The notes under the pieces are model-generated. The model saw only the letters and a program-made list of their open reading frames with translations. It was not told where the DNA came from and searched no databases. The position numbers and the translations under genes were made by a program. Shown one piece after another: positions 1 through 11,055 of a stretch of 64,000 nt of DNA; within the stretch, counting starts at the first letter, position 1; every line of letters begins with the position of its first letter. The stretch is taken from positions 55,356 to 119,355 of the forward strand of contig NZ_VHKO01000007.1 of assembly GCF_015223435.1 (NCBI RefSeq), read 5' to 3'. Source of the DNA: Vibrio hibernica (GTDB taxonomy: Bacteria; Pseudomonadota; Gammaproteobacteria; Enterobacterales; Vibrionaceae).

Positions 1-856
1 AGGGTAATAATTCGATTCCCAAAACTGCACTAAATGCCGTAACCACCAGCAATGAAACTTTAAACACTGACTTAGACCATTGAATATAATTGGATTCATC
101 CATGCGTCTAAACGTTACTTTAGACCAGCCATAACAAGAAACCGCCGCTACAGCCAAATATTCATACCCAGTATGGCCAAAAGCATAAAGCCCAAATGCA
201 ACTACAGAAAAGGCAACAACATAAGCCATCATATGTTGACGTGCTTTGTGGATACCTTTAACAACTGGTAACACTGGAATTTCAGCTTGTTCATAGTCTT
301 TCATTCTAAACATAGCAATCGCATATGAATGCGGCATTTGCCATAAACAGAACAAGCTAAATAATAATACCGCTTCCAAGCTGATGTAGTTGGTTACCGC
401 TAAGTAACCAACTAAAGGTGGGATCGCCCCTGATACACTGCCGACAAGCGTGCCGTATATCGAGGTGCGTTTGTACCACATAGTATAAAAGAACACGTAA
501 AAGACATAACCAAGCAACACCACTACTGCCGATAATGGATTCGCCATTTTATAGAGTAATCCAGTACCTACAAGTAACATGATAATCGCAAACAAAAAGG
601 CTCGATCAATATTAACTGAGCCTCGTACGATGGCACGATTTTGAGTGCGAGACATTTTAGCATCAATATCTCGATCAAAAATATTGTTCACAACACAACC
701 CGACGCAATCACTAAAGCTACACCCAACAGAGTGTAAGCAAGTAATGACAACGTTACCGACTCTGATTTAGCGGCTAGAAAGTAGCCCGCTAGTACCGAG
801 ATCAAATTGCCCATGATAATTCCAGGCTTGGTAAGCGATACGTATTCTTTAAACAT
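1..856 (-). CDS. cyoE: Protoheme IX farnesyltransferase (heme O synthase), 3' end cut by window edge
   Basis: Membrane UbiA-family prenyltransferase that converts heme B to heme O, the high-spin heme of the bo3 oxidase encoded just upstream. The reading frame is open from the ATG at 856 to the window edge (about 285 codons; the family is close to 295, so only the last few residues are missing). Visible hallmarks are the start MFKEYVSLTKPG, the Asp-rich prenyl-diphosphate site NNIFDRDID near residue 75, the YTMWYKR loop, and many hydrophobic segments. An AAGG ribosome site lies 7 bases before the ATG, and the start follows the cyoD stop by only 9 bases, so it is the last gene of the operon. 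Confidence 0.95.
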   Translation of the reverse strand, partial: MFKEYVSLTKPGIIMGNLISVLAGYFLAAKSESVTLSLLAYTLLGVALVIASGCVVNNIFDRDIDAKMSRTQNRAIVRGSVNIDRAFLFAIIMLLVGTGLLYKMANPLSAVVVLLGYVFYVFFYTMWYKRTSIYGTLVGSVSGAIPPLVGYLAVTNYISLEAVLLFSLFCLWQMPHSYAIAMFRMKDYEQAEIPVLPVVKGIHKARQHMMAYVVAFSVVAFGLYAFGHTGYEYLAVAAVSCYGWSKVTFRRMDESNYIQWSKSVFKVSLLVVTAFSAVLGIELLP

Positions 857-865
857 ATTTATGCC

Positions 866-1198
866 TTACATCATCATATTGTGGTTAAGGTTCCACATGA
901 TCCAAATAGACCCTGCGATTACGATAAACACAATGATTGATGTAAACACAAATGACATTATATTAAATTGACCCTTTTCTGAACTATCTAAATGTAAGAA
1001 ATAGAACAGATGAACCACTAACTGAACCACCGCTGAAATAATTAAAACAGCAATAGTAGCTTCACGTGATAATGCACCAGTGTAAGCAAAGTAAAAAGGA
1101 ATGATGGTTAAAATCAATGAGGCAATAAAGCCCGTAATATAACCTTTAGCACCTGAATCTTCATGACCATTAGTTGGAGATGTTGATTGATTTGACAT
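866..1198 (-). CDS. cyoD: Cytochrome bo3 ubiquinol oxidase subunit IV
   Basis: Small membrane subunit of the cytochrome bo3 quinol oxidase; in the family it helps assemble or stabilise the CuB site of subunit I. The 110-residue product (family about 109) has a polar N-terminus followed by three membrane spans, with the typical HLFYFLHLD loop between the second and third. The start used is the ATG at 1198, whose A overlaps the cyoC stop codon (TAATG), indicating translational coupling. A longer upstream reading is open but would intrude into cyoC and lacks family support. Confidence 0.95.
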   Translation of the reverse strand: MSNQSTSPTNGHEDSGAKGYITGFIASLILTIIPFYFAYTGALSREATIAVLIISAVVQLVVHLFYFLHLDSSEKGQFNIMSFVFTSIIVFIVIAGSIWIMWNLNHNMMM

Positions 1199-1806
1199 TA
1201 GATCACTCCCAATAAATAAACGATAGTGAAAACACAAATCCATACGATATCTAAGAAGTGCCAAAATAAGCTAAGGCAATAAAAACGCCCTTTCATCAAA
1301 TCATTCAGGCCCTTTGAATTTAATTGGATATAACAAACCGTCAACCAAATTAAACCAAACGTTACGTGTAAACCGTGAGTAGCAACTAAAATAAAGAAAG
1401 CCGATAAAAACGCACTGCGTTGAGGGCCAAAACCTTCTTCAATTAAATGATGAAACTCATAAACTTCCATCGCAATAAAGCCTAAGCCTAATAATGCGGT
1501 AATCAGTAACCAGCGTTTTAGCCCTGCAACATCTTCTCGCTTCATCGCAATAATGCCAAAACCAAATGTGATACTACTTAACAGTAGCAACATGGTTTCG
1601 ACAAAAACAAACGGTACATCAAAAATGTCTTTCCCTGATGGCCCACCAGCAGTGGCATTCATAAGGACTGCATAAGTGGCAAATAAGGTGCCAAATAAGA
1701 TGCAGTCGCTCATCAAGTAAACCCAGAAGCCATATTGCTTCATCTCATTAGCATCGTGATGATCGTGGTCATCATGCCCATGCTCAACAGCAGGATTAGC
1801 GTGCAT
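1198..1806 (-). CDS. cyoC: Cytochrome bo3 ubiquinol oxidase subunit III
   Basis: Subunit III of the heme-copper quinol oxidase, an integral membrane protein with five expected spans. The 202-residue product (family about 204) starts at the ATG at 1806 ([18 protein letters not shown]), a His/Asp-rich cytoplasmic tail, and carries the subunit III motifs GFWVYLMSD near residue 28 and [10 protein letters not shown] near residue 143. The start lies 11 bases inside the end of cyoB and the stop overlaps cyoD, so this is a tightly coupled operon gene. Longer readings upstream lie inside cyoB and are not supported. Confidence 0.95.
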   Translation of the reverse strand: MHANPAVEHGHDDHDHHDANEMKQYGFWVYLMSDCILFGTLFATYAVLMNATAGGPSGKDIFDVPFVFVETMLLLLSSITFGFGIIAMKREDVAGLKRWLLITALLGLGFIAMEVYEFHHLIEEGFGPQRSAFLSAFFILVATHGLHVTFGLIWLTVCYIQLNSKGLNDLMKGRFYCLSLFWHFLDIVWICVFTIVYLLGVI

Positions 1807-3832
1807 AATCAACCTCCACATCGGTATCAAGGTTTGCTTGTTGTTTTGATTTACGCAAATTTTCTTTATGCGCATCTTCTACTGCTTTAATTTCTTCAAC
1901 CGTAACGTAGTAATCACGATCTTCATTAAAGCTATGAATAATAGCGGTAGCAATAATGCCAACGAAACCAACAGCGGCAAGCCACCAGATGTACCAAATC
2001 ATAGAGAAACCAAAAATCAAAGCGAATCCTGAGATATATATCCCTGTCGCTGTATTTTTCGGCATATGAATTGGAGCATAGCCTTCATCTGCTGCCAACG
2101 TTGCGTCAACACCCGCTTCTCCGCGTTGCTTTTGATACCAAAATGCATCAATTTCATCGCCTTTCGGTGTTTTTGCAAAATTATAAAACGGCGGGGGTGA
2201 TGATGTTGACCACTCAAGAGTACGTCCATTCCACGGGTCGCCTGTTAAATCCAAGTTTTGTTCGCGGTCACGAATACTCACGATGAACTGAATTGCTTGA
2301 CATGCCACGCCACAGAAAATGATGAAAGTACCAAATGCTGCAACCGAAAGCAGTGGGAAATATTCAGGATCAATACCTTGGCTTAAACGACGAGTCATCC
2401 CCATAAAACCAAGTGCGTATAAAGGAATAAAGGCAAACAAGAAGCCGATAATCCAACACCAGAATGCACGTTTACCCCATGTTTCATTAAGCATAAAACC
2501 TGTCGCTTTAGGGAACCAGTAAGTCACACCAGCAAAGCAACCAAATACCACGCCGCCAATAATAACGTTATGGAAGTGGGCAATTAAGAACACACTATTA
2601 TGCAATACAAAGTCAGCCCCAGGCACAGCCAGAAGCACACCCGTCATACCGCCAACAGTAAAGGTGATTAAAAAACCAATCATCCATAACATTGGTGACG
2701 TAAATTCAACACGCCCACGGTACATGGTAAAGAGCCAGTTAAAGATCTTAACCCCGGTAGGTATAGAGATAATCATGGTCGCAATACCAAAGAAGGCATT
2801 AACGTTAGCCCCTGATCCCATGGTAAAGAAGTGATGTAGCCATACAACGAACGCAAGAATAGTAATAACAACGGTTGCCCATACTAATGATGTGTAACCA
2901 AATAGTTTTTTACGAGAGAAGGTTGCTACCACTTCTGAATAAACACCGAAGACCGGAAGAATCAAGATGTAAACTTCAGGGTGTCCCCATGCCCAAATCA
3001 GATTGACGTACATCATCATATTGCCGCCCATATCATTAGTAAAGAAATGGGTGCCGAGGTAACGATCAAGTGTTAATAAAGCAATAGTCACGGTCAGAAT
3101 AGGGAACGAAATAATGATCAATACGTTTGCGCATAATGAAGCCCAAGTAAAAACAGGCATTTTCATCATCGTCATCGATGGCGTGCGCATACGCATAATA
3201 GTAACGAAGAAGTTCACACCAGAAAGCGTGGTTCCGATACCAGAGAGCTGCAGCGCCCAAATCCAATAATCAACCCCCGTTCCTGGGCTAGCCTTAATTC
3301 CAGACAATGGAGGGTAAGCAAGCCAACCAGTACGAGCAAATTCGCCCACACCCAAAGAAACATTCGTTAAAATGACCCCAACAACAAACAACCAAAAGCT
3401 AAGGTTGTTTAGGTAAGGGAATGCCACATCACGTGCGCCGATTTGCAATGGTACTGCAATATTCATTAAACCAATGATAAGAGGCATTGCGACGAAGAAA
3501 ATCATGATCACGCCGTGAGCACTAAAAATCTGGTCGTAATGCTCTGGCGGCAAATAACCAGCATCACCAGCCGACGACAGTAGCTGTTGACTACGCATCA
3601 TGACTGCATCAGAGAAACCACGAACTAACATGATCATTGCAACTGCAATATACATGAAACCAATTTTCTTATGGTCAACCGAAGTGAACCACTCCGACCA
3701 TAAATATTGCCATTTACCGTAATAGGTAATAGCGGAAACAACAGCAAGCCCAACAATGGCAATAACAGCCATAGTTACCACGAGAATTGGTTCGTGGTAC
3801 GGGATACTATCGAGTGAAAGTCTTCCAAACAT
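1796..3832 (-). CDS. cyoB: Cytochrome bo3 ubiquinol oxidase subunit I
   Basis: Catalytic subunit of the terminal oxidase: oxidises ubiquinol, reduces O2 to water and pumps protons. The 678-residue protein (E. coli 663) keeps the metal ligands at the same numbers as E. coli: H106 and H421 for low-spin heme, H419 for heme o3, and H284, H333 and H334 for CuB. The GHPEVY motif gives the His-Tyr cross-link pair H284/Y288 and the proton-channel glutamate E286. The start [15 protein letters not shown] is family-like and follows the cyoA stop by 14 bases. The roughly 15 extra residues are in the C-terminal tail. All key residues for an active proton-pumping oxidase are present. Confidence 0.98.
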   Translation of the reverse strand: MFGRLSLDSIPYHEPILVVTMAVIAIVGLAVVSAITYYGKWQYLWSEWFTSVDHKKIGFMYIAVAMIMLVRGFSDAVMMRSQQLLSSAGDAGYLPPEHYDQIFSAHGVIMIFFVAMPLIIGLMNIAVPLQIGARDVAFPYLNNLSFWLFVVGVILTNVSLGVGEFARTGWLAYPPLSGIKASPGTGVDYWIWALQLSGIGTTLSGVNFFVTIMRMRTPSMTMMKMPVFTWASLCANVLIIISFPILTVTIALLTLDRYLGTHFFTNDMGGNMMMYVNLIWAWGHPEVYILILPVFGVYSEVVATFSRKKLFGYTSLVWATVVITILAFVVWLHHFFTMGSGANVNAFFGIATMIISIPTGVKIFNWLFTMYRGRVEFTSPMLWMIGFLITFTVGGMTGVLLAVPGADFVLHNSVFLIAHFHNVIIGGVVFGCFAGVTYWFPKATGFMLNETWGKRAFWCWIIGFLFAFIPLYALGFMGMTRRLSQGIDPEYFPLLSVAAFGTFIIFCGVACQAIQFIVSIRDREQNLDLTGDPWNGRTLEWSTSSPPPFYNFAKTPKGDEIDAFWYQKQRGEAGVDATLAADEGYAPIHMPKNTATGIYISGFALIFGFSMIWYIWWLAAVGFVGIIATAIIHSFNEDRDYYVTVEEIKAVEDAHKENLRKSKQQANLDTDVEVDYAR

Positions 3833-3846
3833 ACTCTTTCCTGCCC

Positions 3847-4764
3847 TTAATCTTTTGCCATATCCGTGTGGTGCATCTCATCCATTCCATTTTCATGGGA
3901 ATTCAAAGCGCCCTTATATTGTTTCACCACATCGGCAAACAAATGTTCTGGAACCTGTGAATAGTAAGTTACCGGCACATTTTCACTAGGCTTAGCTAAT
4001 GCTTGGTAATCACTAAAATCATGCATAGTTAGTGCACCATCTTTTGTTTTAACACTTTGAACCCATTGATTAAACGCATCACGAGTCTCGGTAACATGAG
4101 CGGTAAACTTCATACCAGAGAAACCACCACCACTATAGTTAGCAGAGATGCCTTTATAATCATTCGCTTCGTTGGCCATCAAATGAACTTGAGTCATCAT
4201 GCCTGGCATTGCATAAATTTGGCTGCCTAAACGAGGAATAAAAAAGGAGTTCATGATGTTGTCAGAAGTGATTTTAAACTGTACAGGGACATCTTTTGGA
4301 AAAGCAACATAGTTGATCGTAGCAATATGCTGTTCTGGGTAGATAAATAACCATTTCCAATCAAGTGATACCACTTCGATTGTCATTGGTTCAACGTCAC
4401 TAACAAGAGGTTTAGATTGCTCGAGTTCGTGCGTACTACGCCATGTAATCGTGCCCAAAATTACAATGATGATAATAGGAACAGCCCACACCACGATTTC
4501 AATTTTGGTAGAATGAGCCCATTCAGGTTCGTACTTTTCCTCTGTATTCGATGTTCTATACTTGTATGAAAAGTATACCGTCATCAATATTACAGGTATA
4601 ACAACTATCAACATTAAAAGTAATGCTGTAATAATAAGTTCTTTTTCCTGAATGCCTATAATTCCTTTAGGATCAAGCAAAGCAGAACTGCATCCAGACA
4701 TAAGTAAAATTGCACTGAGCAACCCTCCTCGTGACAGGATACTTTTGTATCTTGAGGCTTCCAT
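3847..4764 (-). CDS. cyoA: Cytochrome bo3 ubiquinol oxidase subunit II (lipoprotein)
   Basis: Subunit II of the bo3 quinol oxidase, anchored in the inner membrane with a periplasmic cupredoxin-like domain. From the ATG at 4764 the product has 305 residues, a lipoprotein signal ending in LLMSGC (Cys25), two membrane spans (about 43-68 and 88-108) and the C-terminal periplasmic domain. As expected for a quinol oxidase, I see no CuA copper-binding Cys-Cys motif. A TTG-started reading from 4800 is possible, but the signal sequence and family length favour 4764. It is first in the operon, and its promoter should lie in the AT-rich region upstream. A His/Asp-rich C-terminus ([12 protein letters not shown]) is a minor oddity. 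Confidence 0.95.
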   Translation of the reverse strand: MEASRYKSILSRGGLLSAILLMSGCSSALLDPKGIIGIQEKELIITALLLMLIVVIPVILMTVYFSYKYRTSNTEEKYEPEWAHSTKIEIVVWAVPIIIIVILGTITWRSTHELEQSKPLVSDVEPMTIEVVSLDWKWLFIYPEQHIATINYVAFPKDVPVQFKITSDNIMNSFFIPRLGSQIYAMPGMMTQVHLMANEANDYKGISANYSGGGFSGMKFTAHVTETRDAFNQWVQSVKTKDGALTMHDFSDYQALAKPSENVPVTYYSQVPEHLFADVVKQYKGALNSHENGMDEMHHTDMAKD

Positions 4765-4803
4765 TCTAAATCTCGATATTAAAGGCGAATGAGAGAGCAA
4801 TCA

Positions 4804-4816
4804 TGGTCAATGACCA
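4804..4816. promoter_or_regulatory. Perfect palindrome 40 bases before cyoA
   Basis: TGGTCA-A-TGACCA is a perfect 6+1+6 dyad lying about 40 bases upstream of the cyoA start, where a repressor site or a leader hairpin would be placed. I do not recognise the binding protein. Confidence 0.35.
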
Positions 4817-5020
4817 GTGCGCCCCAAACGCAAAAAAACATGAAATCGATAAAAGCGGTATTTTCACTACAAATAGCAATATTTAAACACCACTCACGAC
4901 CAAACTAACTCACTAACGAGACGATAAAAGAGCATATAAGCCACTCAAAAATCATCGAAGTTAAGAAGAGAGAACAACAAAACCACGCCTAGAAACGCAG
5001 AATATATATTGTTACATTTG

Positions 5021-5033
5021 AAGCATTATGCTT
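5021..5033. promoter_or_regulatory. Second perfect palindrome upstream of cyoA
   Basis: AAGCAT-T-ATGCTT is a perfect 6+1+6 dyad about 260 bases before the cyoA start, of different sequence from the dyad at 4804. It may be an operator or chance in AT-rich DNA. Confidence 0.25.
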
Positions 5034-5474
5034 ACAGATAATAACAAACTCACGCAATATAAATGAAAACTAACATTTCGTAAATGATGTTTTATAAAAT
5101 CCGACGAGTATTTTGTATACAATTAAGAAGTAAAATTGTAGATAAAGGCGGAATATAATAATTAGTTACATCTATAGAATGGCAGAATTAAGTGAAATTA
5201 AAACCTTTTCGCGTGACATGTAACTAAAGTAAGCTAATTTAGTGTAATACACGCTGAAATCAAACAATTCATTACAGTTTAAATTTGCATCGTTCAAACA
5301 TCAAAAAAACACCAAAATTATAAAGATAATATTTTGTAAAATATGTCACAAATAAAACCACTTTGTTACATATCGAACTGAGCATCAAATTACAGACCGC
5401 AAAAATCAAGAAAAACAGCGATAGGAGAGAAGAACTATGTCGATATTGAATAAACTGATTAGAGACTGAAAGTT

Positions 5475-6353
5475 TCATGCCTCATTAGGTAGTCTTTGGC
5501 TCCTTTCTAACCAAGAAAATATTTGCGACAAAGCAAAGCATAGAATGAAATAACCTAATGCCACCATGATCCATACCTCAAAGATCATACCACTAGAGTT
5601 GGCGATTTCTGTCCCGACAAAGGTCATTTCTTGAATTGAGATCAGCGATACGATTGAGGAGTCTTTTACCAGTGATATTAATTGTCCAGCCAATGGTGGA
5701 ACTATCGACTTTAAGACTTGTGGGGCAATAATATAGCGATAACGATGCCAAGCAGACAAACCCAATGTTTTTGCCGCTTCATGTTGGCCTTTATCTACAT
5801 TATCTAGCCCCGATCTTACTACTTCTCCAATATATGCGGCGGATATCATCCCAATACATAGTACCCCAGAGGCAAGGTTCTCCCATAAATTAGCCTCACC
5901 AAATAACCAACGCTGTAATAGATTAATGAGTTCAGAATGCTCACGTAATATCTCTCCAAGCCCAAGCAATGGTACTAATTGATTAGCAATAAAAAAATAG
6001 AAGATAAAAATGAAAACCAAAGGTGGGATATTGCGAATTAATTGCACATAGCTATTGGCGATGAGTCGAATTACAACATAAGAAGAACGCCGCCCCACGC
6101 CAAGTAACACGCCTAAAATGAGTGCTAATAAAGCTCCCCAAAACGTCAAACGCAGTGTCGATAATATCCCTTGGATAAAATACGAGACGCTGCCATCCAC
6201 TTTAGGGGTAAAAAGTAACGTTAATGCCTTATGCCATTGCCAGTGATACGACAAGGCGCCACTGTCTTTAAGACAGAGCCATGCAATAAAACTTCCCGCT
6301 AGTATCAACAACAAGATATCTAATCGGTTTAACTTCCACATTTTACTGAGCAC
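5475..6353 (-). CDS. Polar amino-acid ABC transporter permease (second permease)
   Basis: Inner-membrane permease of the His/Glu/Gln/Arg/opine subfamily, pairing with the permease at 7216 to form the channel for an amino acid delivered by the binding protein at 6392. The 292-residue product has an N-terminal span, the GILSTLRLTFWGALLALILG entry of the permease domain, and the EAAKTLGLSAW coupling motif (EAA loop) that contacts the ATPase. It is the last gene of the four-gene operon, 38 bases after the binding protein. The start is a GTG at 6353 with AGG 8 bases upstream; an in-frame ATG at 6341 is an alternative. Substrate cannot be assigned from sequence. Confidence 0.88.
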   Translation of the reverse strand: MLSKMWKLNRLDILLLILAGSFIAWLCLKDSGALSYHWQWHKALTLLFTPKVDGSVSYFIQGILSTLRLTFWGALLALILGVLLGVGRRSSYVVIRLIANSYVQLIRNIPPLVFIFIFYFFIANQLVPLLGLGEILREHSELINLLQRWLFGEANLWENLASGVLCIGMISAAYIGEVVRSGLDNVDKGQHEAAKTLGLSAWHRYRYIIAPQVLKSIVPPLAGQLISLVKDSSIVSLISIQEMTFVGTEIANSSGMIFEVWIMVALGYFILCFALSQIFSWLERSQRLPNEA

Positions 6354-6391
6354 TCACTTGCCTATTACTGATGATTTTTTCAAGCAATCTT

Positions 6392-7207
6392 TTATTGATT
6401 GGTATTGGAAACCTGTTTTTGCCAATCAACACTCTTAAACCAATAATCGTAACGTTGTTGTAACCAGCCATCTTGAGATCGAGCATCTATCCATTTATCG
6501 AAAAAGGCCTTCTTATCCTGCTCACCTAAACGCACCGCAAAACCCTCATTGCCTGTATATAGACGTTCTTGCAGTGGAATATACAATTTATTAGGGTATT
6601 TTAATGCTTCAAACTCAGGCTTGGGCGTAGAAGCGATTACCGCATCTGCATTGCCGTTTAAGACTTCTTGGAACGCTTGCGCTTCATCATCAAACTGTAG
6701 AATTTTTGCTTTTGGGAAGTTTTCTCGCAAAATAGTGATCCCAAGCGCTCCGCGTCGTGCTGCAAACTTTATTTTACGAGAATTAAAGTCTTCTTTGCTA
6801 AAGCCTTTGGTCGTATCAAGGTTAGCCGCAATTTGAATACCTGAATGAGAATAAGGAATAGTAAATAACACACTTTTGGCACGCTCATCCGTAATGGTTA
6901 AACCGCCAATCACTATATCAAATTTACCCGCCATTAATGACGGTATAATACCCTCCCAAGCTGTTGGAATAAATTCAACTTTCCAACCAGAGTCTTGAGC
7001 TAAGCGGGTTGCAACATCAACTTCAAAACCGACTAAATCACCTTGATCATCACGCATCGCCCACGGAACAAATGTGCTTAGTCCCACTTTTAAGGTGCCA
7101 CGTTGGTTAATTTTATCTAAATTTGGTGTATCACTTGCCCATGCACTTTGCGCTAATCCCAGCCCAAAACCTAATAGCGTTAAACCTGTTATCCATAAAC
7201 GTTTCAT
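6392..7207 (-). CDS. Periplasmic amino-acid-binding protein of ABC transporter
   Basis: Solute-binding protein, bacterial extracellular family 3, expected to capture a polar amino acid in the periplasm and deliver it to the permease pair. The start is the ATG at 7207, preceded by AGGAG at 7-base spacing; longer readings would bury the signal peptide. The 271-residue precursor has a clear signal sequence with a likely AWA|SD cut after residue 24, then the family signature GFEVDVATRLA and the GGLTITDERA ligand-binding segment. It sits between the two permease genes, 8 bases after the first. The binding pocket resembles the Glu/Gln/Asp group, but specificity is inference only. Confidence 0.9.
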   Translation of the reverse strand: MKRLWITGLTLLGFGLGLAQSAWASDTPNLDKINQRGTLKVGLSTFVPWAMRDDQGDLVGFEVDVATRLAQDSGWKVEFIPTAWEGIIPSLMAGKFDIVIGGLTITDERAKSVLFTIPYSHSGIQIAANLDTTKGFSKEDFNSRKIKFAARRGALGITILRENFPKAKILQFDDEAQAFQEVLNGNADAVIASTPKPEFEALKYPNKLYIPLQERLYTGNEGFAVRLGEQDKKAFFDKWIDARSQDGWLQQRYDYWFKSVDWQKQVSNTNQ

Positions 7208-7215
7208 TTTAGCTC

Positions 7216-8010
7216 CTAATGCCCTTTGCGGCTTTGTTTTTCTAACCATGCTGATAATGCAGACAAACTTAATGTTATCAATAAATAAATAACCGCCACA
7301 GTGAACCAAATTTCAAATGGCATGGCGGTATCAGAAACAATATTGCGGCCTTCCGTAGTGAGATCAAAAATAGCCATCACACTCACAATAGAGGTATTTT
7401 TAACTAACGAAATAGCCTCGTTCGTTAATGAGGGTAGCGTTTTTTTAATCACTTGCGGCAAAATAATATAGCGGTAACTATTAAAGCGCGATAAGCCCAA
7501 GGTTCGGCACGCTTCAAATTGGCCTTTATCGACAGCTAATAAACCAGAGCGGATCACTTCCGCTGTGTATGCGCCTTGAAATAACGCCAGTGCTAATACT
7601 GCCGTACTGAATCTCTCGAGCCCTAAATACGGTCCAAATACAAAGTACAGCAGATATATTTGTACTAATAATGGCGTGTTTCGGATCACCTCTATATATA
7701 TAAAAGCAAACAGTCGCCCGACTTTAGAGTCCGATAAACGCAATAGTGCCGTCCATAAAGCTAAAATAAAGGTTGCGATCCCGCTCATCACCGTAAGTTT
7801 TAAAGTCACTAATAAACCATCAATAAGCTCACCGCTATACCAATGTCCATCTTCAAAAAAGAACACATAATCAGGTACTCGCAGCCATTGCCATTGATAA
7901 TGCATAGCTTGCGCGCCAGACTGTAAAATCCAGATGAGCCCTATCAATAAAGCTGAAATCTGCATCATGGCCGACAACAGCGGTTTGACGATTCTTATCG
8001 TAACCGACAT
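7216..8010 (-). CDS. Polar amino-acid ABC transporter permease (first permease)
   Basis: Inner-membrane permease, 264 residues, partner of the permease at 5475. It begins with one N-terminal span, has the GLLVTLKLTVMSG entry of the permease domain, the IRNTPLLVQIYLLYF segment typical of HisM/GlnP relatives, and the EACRTLGLSRF coupling loop. Its ATG at 8010 is one base after the ATPase stop, so the two are translationally linked. Two different permeases around one binding protein indicates a heterodimeric channel like GltJK or HisQM. Confidence 0.9.
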   Translation of the reverse strand: MSVTIRIVKPLLSAMMQISALLIGLIWILQSGAQAMHYQWQWLRVPDYVFFFEDGHWYSGELIDGLLVTLKLTVMSGIATFILALWTALLRLSDSKVGRLFAFIYIEVIRNTPLLVQIYLLYFVFGPYLGLERFSTAVLALALFQGAYTAEVIRSGLLAVDKGQFEACRTLGLSRFNSYRYIILPQVIKKTLPSLTNEAISLVKNTSIVSVMAIFDLTTEGRNIVSDTAMPFEIWFTVAVIYLLITLSLSALSAWLEKQSRKGH

Positions 8011-8011
8011 T

Positions 8012-8746
8012 CTAATAGCTCAAAATTTGGTTAAGAAAATTTTGAGTACGTTGATGCTTTGGTTGACCAAAGAACGTCATTGGTGGTGCTATTTCCACAA
8101 TTTTGCCTTGATCCATAAATACCACACGATCAGCCACTTTTTTAGCAAAGCCCATTTCATGAGTAACACACACCATGGTCATACCATCTTGGGCAAGTTG
8201 TGACATTACATCGAGTACTTCGCTAATCATTTCAGGGTCAAGCGCAGAGGTAGGTTCATCAAATAGTAGAATTTCAGGCTGCATACACAGAGAACGAGCA
8301 ATCGCGACTCTTTGCTGCTGTCCACCAGAAAGTTGCGAAGGGTATTTATTGGCTTGCTCGGCAATATTGACTCGTTCTAAATAATGCATCGCACGCTCTA
8401 GAGCATCAGATTTCGACAGTTTTAACGTTTTAATAGGTGATAGAATCAGGTTTTCAGTAATAGTAAGATGGGGAAATAAATGAAAATGCTGAAATACCAT
8501 GCCTATTTGACCTTGCCACTGTTGCTTTGGTGTCACCTGCTGACCAAATACTCGAAGATCACCCGATTGAATACTCTCTAGATTATTAATACAGCGAATC
8601 AACGTTGATTTCCCCGAACCAGAAGGGCCACAAATGACCAACTTTTCACCTTTCGTTACCTGTAAGTTAATATCGGTTAAGGCCTGAAAGTCACCATAGA
8701 ACTTATTCACTTGGTTAAATTGGATCACCGTTTGTTGTCCTATCAC
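8012..8746 (-). CDS. Polar amino-acid ABC transporter ATP-binding protein
   Basis: Cytoplasmic ATPase that powers amino-acid import. The 244-residue protein has Walker [10 protein letters not shown] (40-48), the signature LSGGQQQR (about 138-145), Walker [13 protein letters not shown] and the switch histidine in VTHEM, all intact. It is closely of the GlnQ/GltL/ArtP type. The start is a GTG at 8746 with AGGA 8 bases upstream. It is the first gene of the operon (ATPase, permease, binding protein, permease). Confidence 0.93.
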   Translation of the reverse strand: MIGQQTVIQFNQVNKFYGDFQALTDINLQVTKGEKLVICGPSGSGKSTLIRCINNLESIQSGDLRVFGQQVTPKQQWQGQIGMVFQHFHLFPHLTITENLILSPIKTLKLSKSDALERAMHYLERVNIAEQANKYPSQLSGGQQQRVAIARSLCMQPEILLFDEPTSALDPEMISEVLDVMSQLAQDGMTMVCVTHEMGFAKKVADRVVFMDQGKIVEIAPPMTFFGQPKHQRTQNFLNQILSY

Positions 8747-8840
8747 ATTTTATCCTTTATCCGACTTCCATTCCTTGATTGCATTTTATAGTAACACTGA
8801 ATCATTATTTATAAATAATTCGCAAAATAAACTAATAGAC

Positions 8841-8873
8841 AAAAAAAAATGGACTATCCGAATAGATAATCCA
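8841..8873 (-). terminator. Rho-independent terminator after S-formylglutathione hydrolase gene
   Basis: On the minus strand a nine-pair stem (8850-8858 with 8865-8873, one G-U pair) with a six-base loop is followed by a run of nine T (8841-8849). It lies about 27 bases after the stop of the hydrolase gene at 8900. Confidence 0.75.
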
Positions 8874-8899
8874 TTGATGACTCTGTTTTACTACTTTTT

Positions 8900-9760
8900 C
8901 TATGCCATTAAATGTTGTGCATGAAACTTCAAATGCTCATCAATAAAACTCGCGATAAAAAAGTAGCTATGATCGTAACCAGAGTGCACATTGATCTCCA
9001 ATGGATAATGCACTTGGCTCGCCGAATTTTCTAATAAGTGCGGTTTTAATTGCGCTTCAAGAAAGTTATCCGCCAGACCTTGATCGACTTTAATCGGAGG
9101 TAAATTTGACGTATCACCTTTGATTTTTTTCATCAGTTCAACCGCATCGTATTTTACCCATAATGCTTGATCATCGCCTAAATAAGCGGTTAATGCTTTG
9201 TGTCCCCACAGGCACTGCAATGGGCTTACTATCGGACTAAAAGCTGAGATCGACTGAAATCTTGGCGCATTACGCAAACCTATCACTAATGCGCCATGTC
9301 CTCCCATTGAATGACCAGAGATAGAACGCTTATCCGTCACTGGAAAGTTCGCTTCAATCAAAGCTGGCAATTCATAAGCAACATAATCATACATCTGATA
9401 ATGCTTATCCCAAGGTGCTTGGGTCGCATTTACATAAAACCCAGCGCCTTGGCCTAAATCATACGCTTCATCATCAGCAATAATGTCACCATTAGTATCA
9501 ACACCACGCGGGCTGGTATCAGGCATCACAATGGCCATCCCCAACTGCGCCGCCATACGTTGCGCTCCTGCTTTTTGCACAAAGTTTTCATCATTGCACG
9601 TTAGGCCAGAAAGCCAATACAAAACTGGAACTTTATTCTCTTGCGTTGCTTGCGGCGGTAAATACACAGAAAAGCGCATCGCACAATGCAGCACCATTGA
9701 ATCATGTTCAAATTGCTGTTGCTGTCCACCAAAGGATTTATTGGAACTCAATTGCTTCAT
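8900..9760 (-). CDS. fghA: S-formylglutathione hydrolase
   Basis: Esterase-D-type alpha/beta hydrolase that splits S-formylglutathione into formate and glutathione, the last step of glutathione-dependent formaldehyde removal. The 286-residue protein has the nucleophile elbow GHSMGG (Ser151), the SGLTCNDENF oxyanion segment near residue 51, and the C-terminal GYDHSYFFI stretch with the catalytic His. Its ATG is preceded by GGAGA and lies 13 bases after the dehydrogenase stop, so the two genes form one operon. Family and context agree; the symbol frmB or yeiG could equally be used. Confidence 0.95.
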   Translation of the reverse strand: MKQLSSNKSFGGQQQQFEHDSMVLHCAMRFSVYLPPQATQENKVPVLYWLSGLTCNDENFVQKAGAQRMAAQLGMAIVMPDTSPRGVDTNGDIIADDEAYDLGQGAGFYVNATQAPWDKHYQMYDYVAYELPALIEANFPVTDKRSISGHSMGGHGALVIGLRNAPRFQSISAFSPIVSPLQCLWGHKALTAYLGDDQALWVKYDAVELMKKIKGDTSNLPPIKVDQGLADNFLEAQLKPHLLENSASQVHYPLEINVHSGYDHSYFFIASFIDEHLKFHAQHLMA

Positions 9761-9773
9761 AAACTCTCCAGCT

Positions 9774-10907
<1,134 letters not shown>

Positions 10908-10945
10908 TTACAAATTCAAAAGAGTTTTCGATTATTGAGGCTTTT

Positions 10946-10973
10946 AGTATAGGCGAAATTACATCATTGATAA
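10946..10973 (-). promoter_or_regulatory. Candidate promoter for frmA operon
   Basis: On the minus strand, TTATCA (10968-10973) and TATACT (10946-10951) are 16 bases apart, a plausible sigma-70 promoter about 50 bases before the frmA start and inside the spacer shared with the divergent LysR gene. Confidence 0.45.
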
Positions 10974-11055
10974 TCCATCTTTTAAGTAAAACACTTTTAC
11001 ACATGAGTAATAATGACTAAAATAAACATTCGATTAATACCAATGAGTGAAGAAT

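Larger units (their letters stand above)
4765..5474. other. AT-rich non-coding region upstream of cyoA
   Basis: About 700 bases between the cyo operon and the end of the amino-acid ABC operon, both on the minus strand. I see no convincing gene. A 68-codon minus-strand reading at 5272-5478 is probably chance in AT-rich sequence. The region must hold the cyo promoter, but I could not pick clear -35/-10 boxes or a good FNR or ArcA site. Two perfect 13-base palindromes stand out (4804-4816 and 5021-5033) and are listed separately. Confidence 0.6.

Noticed and set aside
80..271. 63-codon plus-strand reading
   Set aside because: Antisense within cyoE.
5272..5478. 68-codon minus-strand reading overlapping the permease stop by four bases
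   Set aside because: AT-rich, hydrophobic by chance composition, with its only ribosome-site-like sequence too close to the start; no family recognised.
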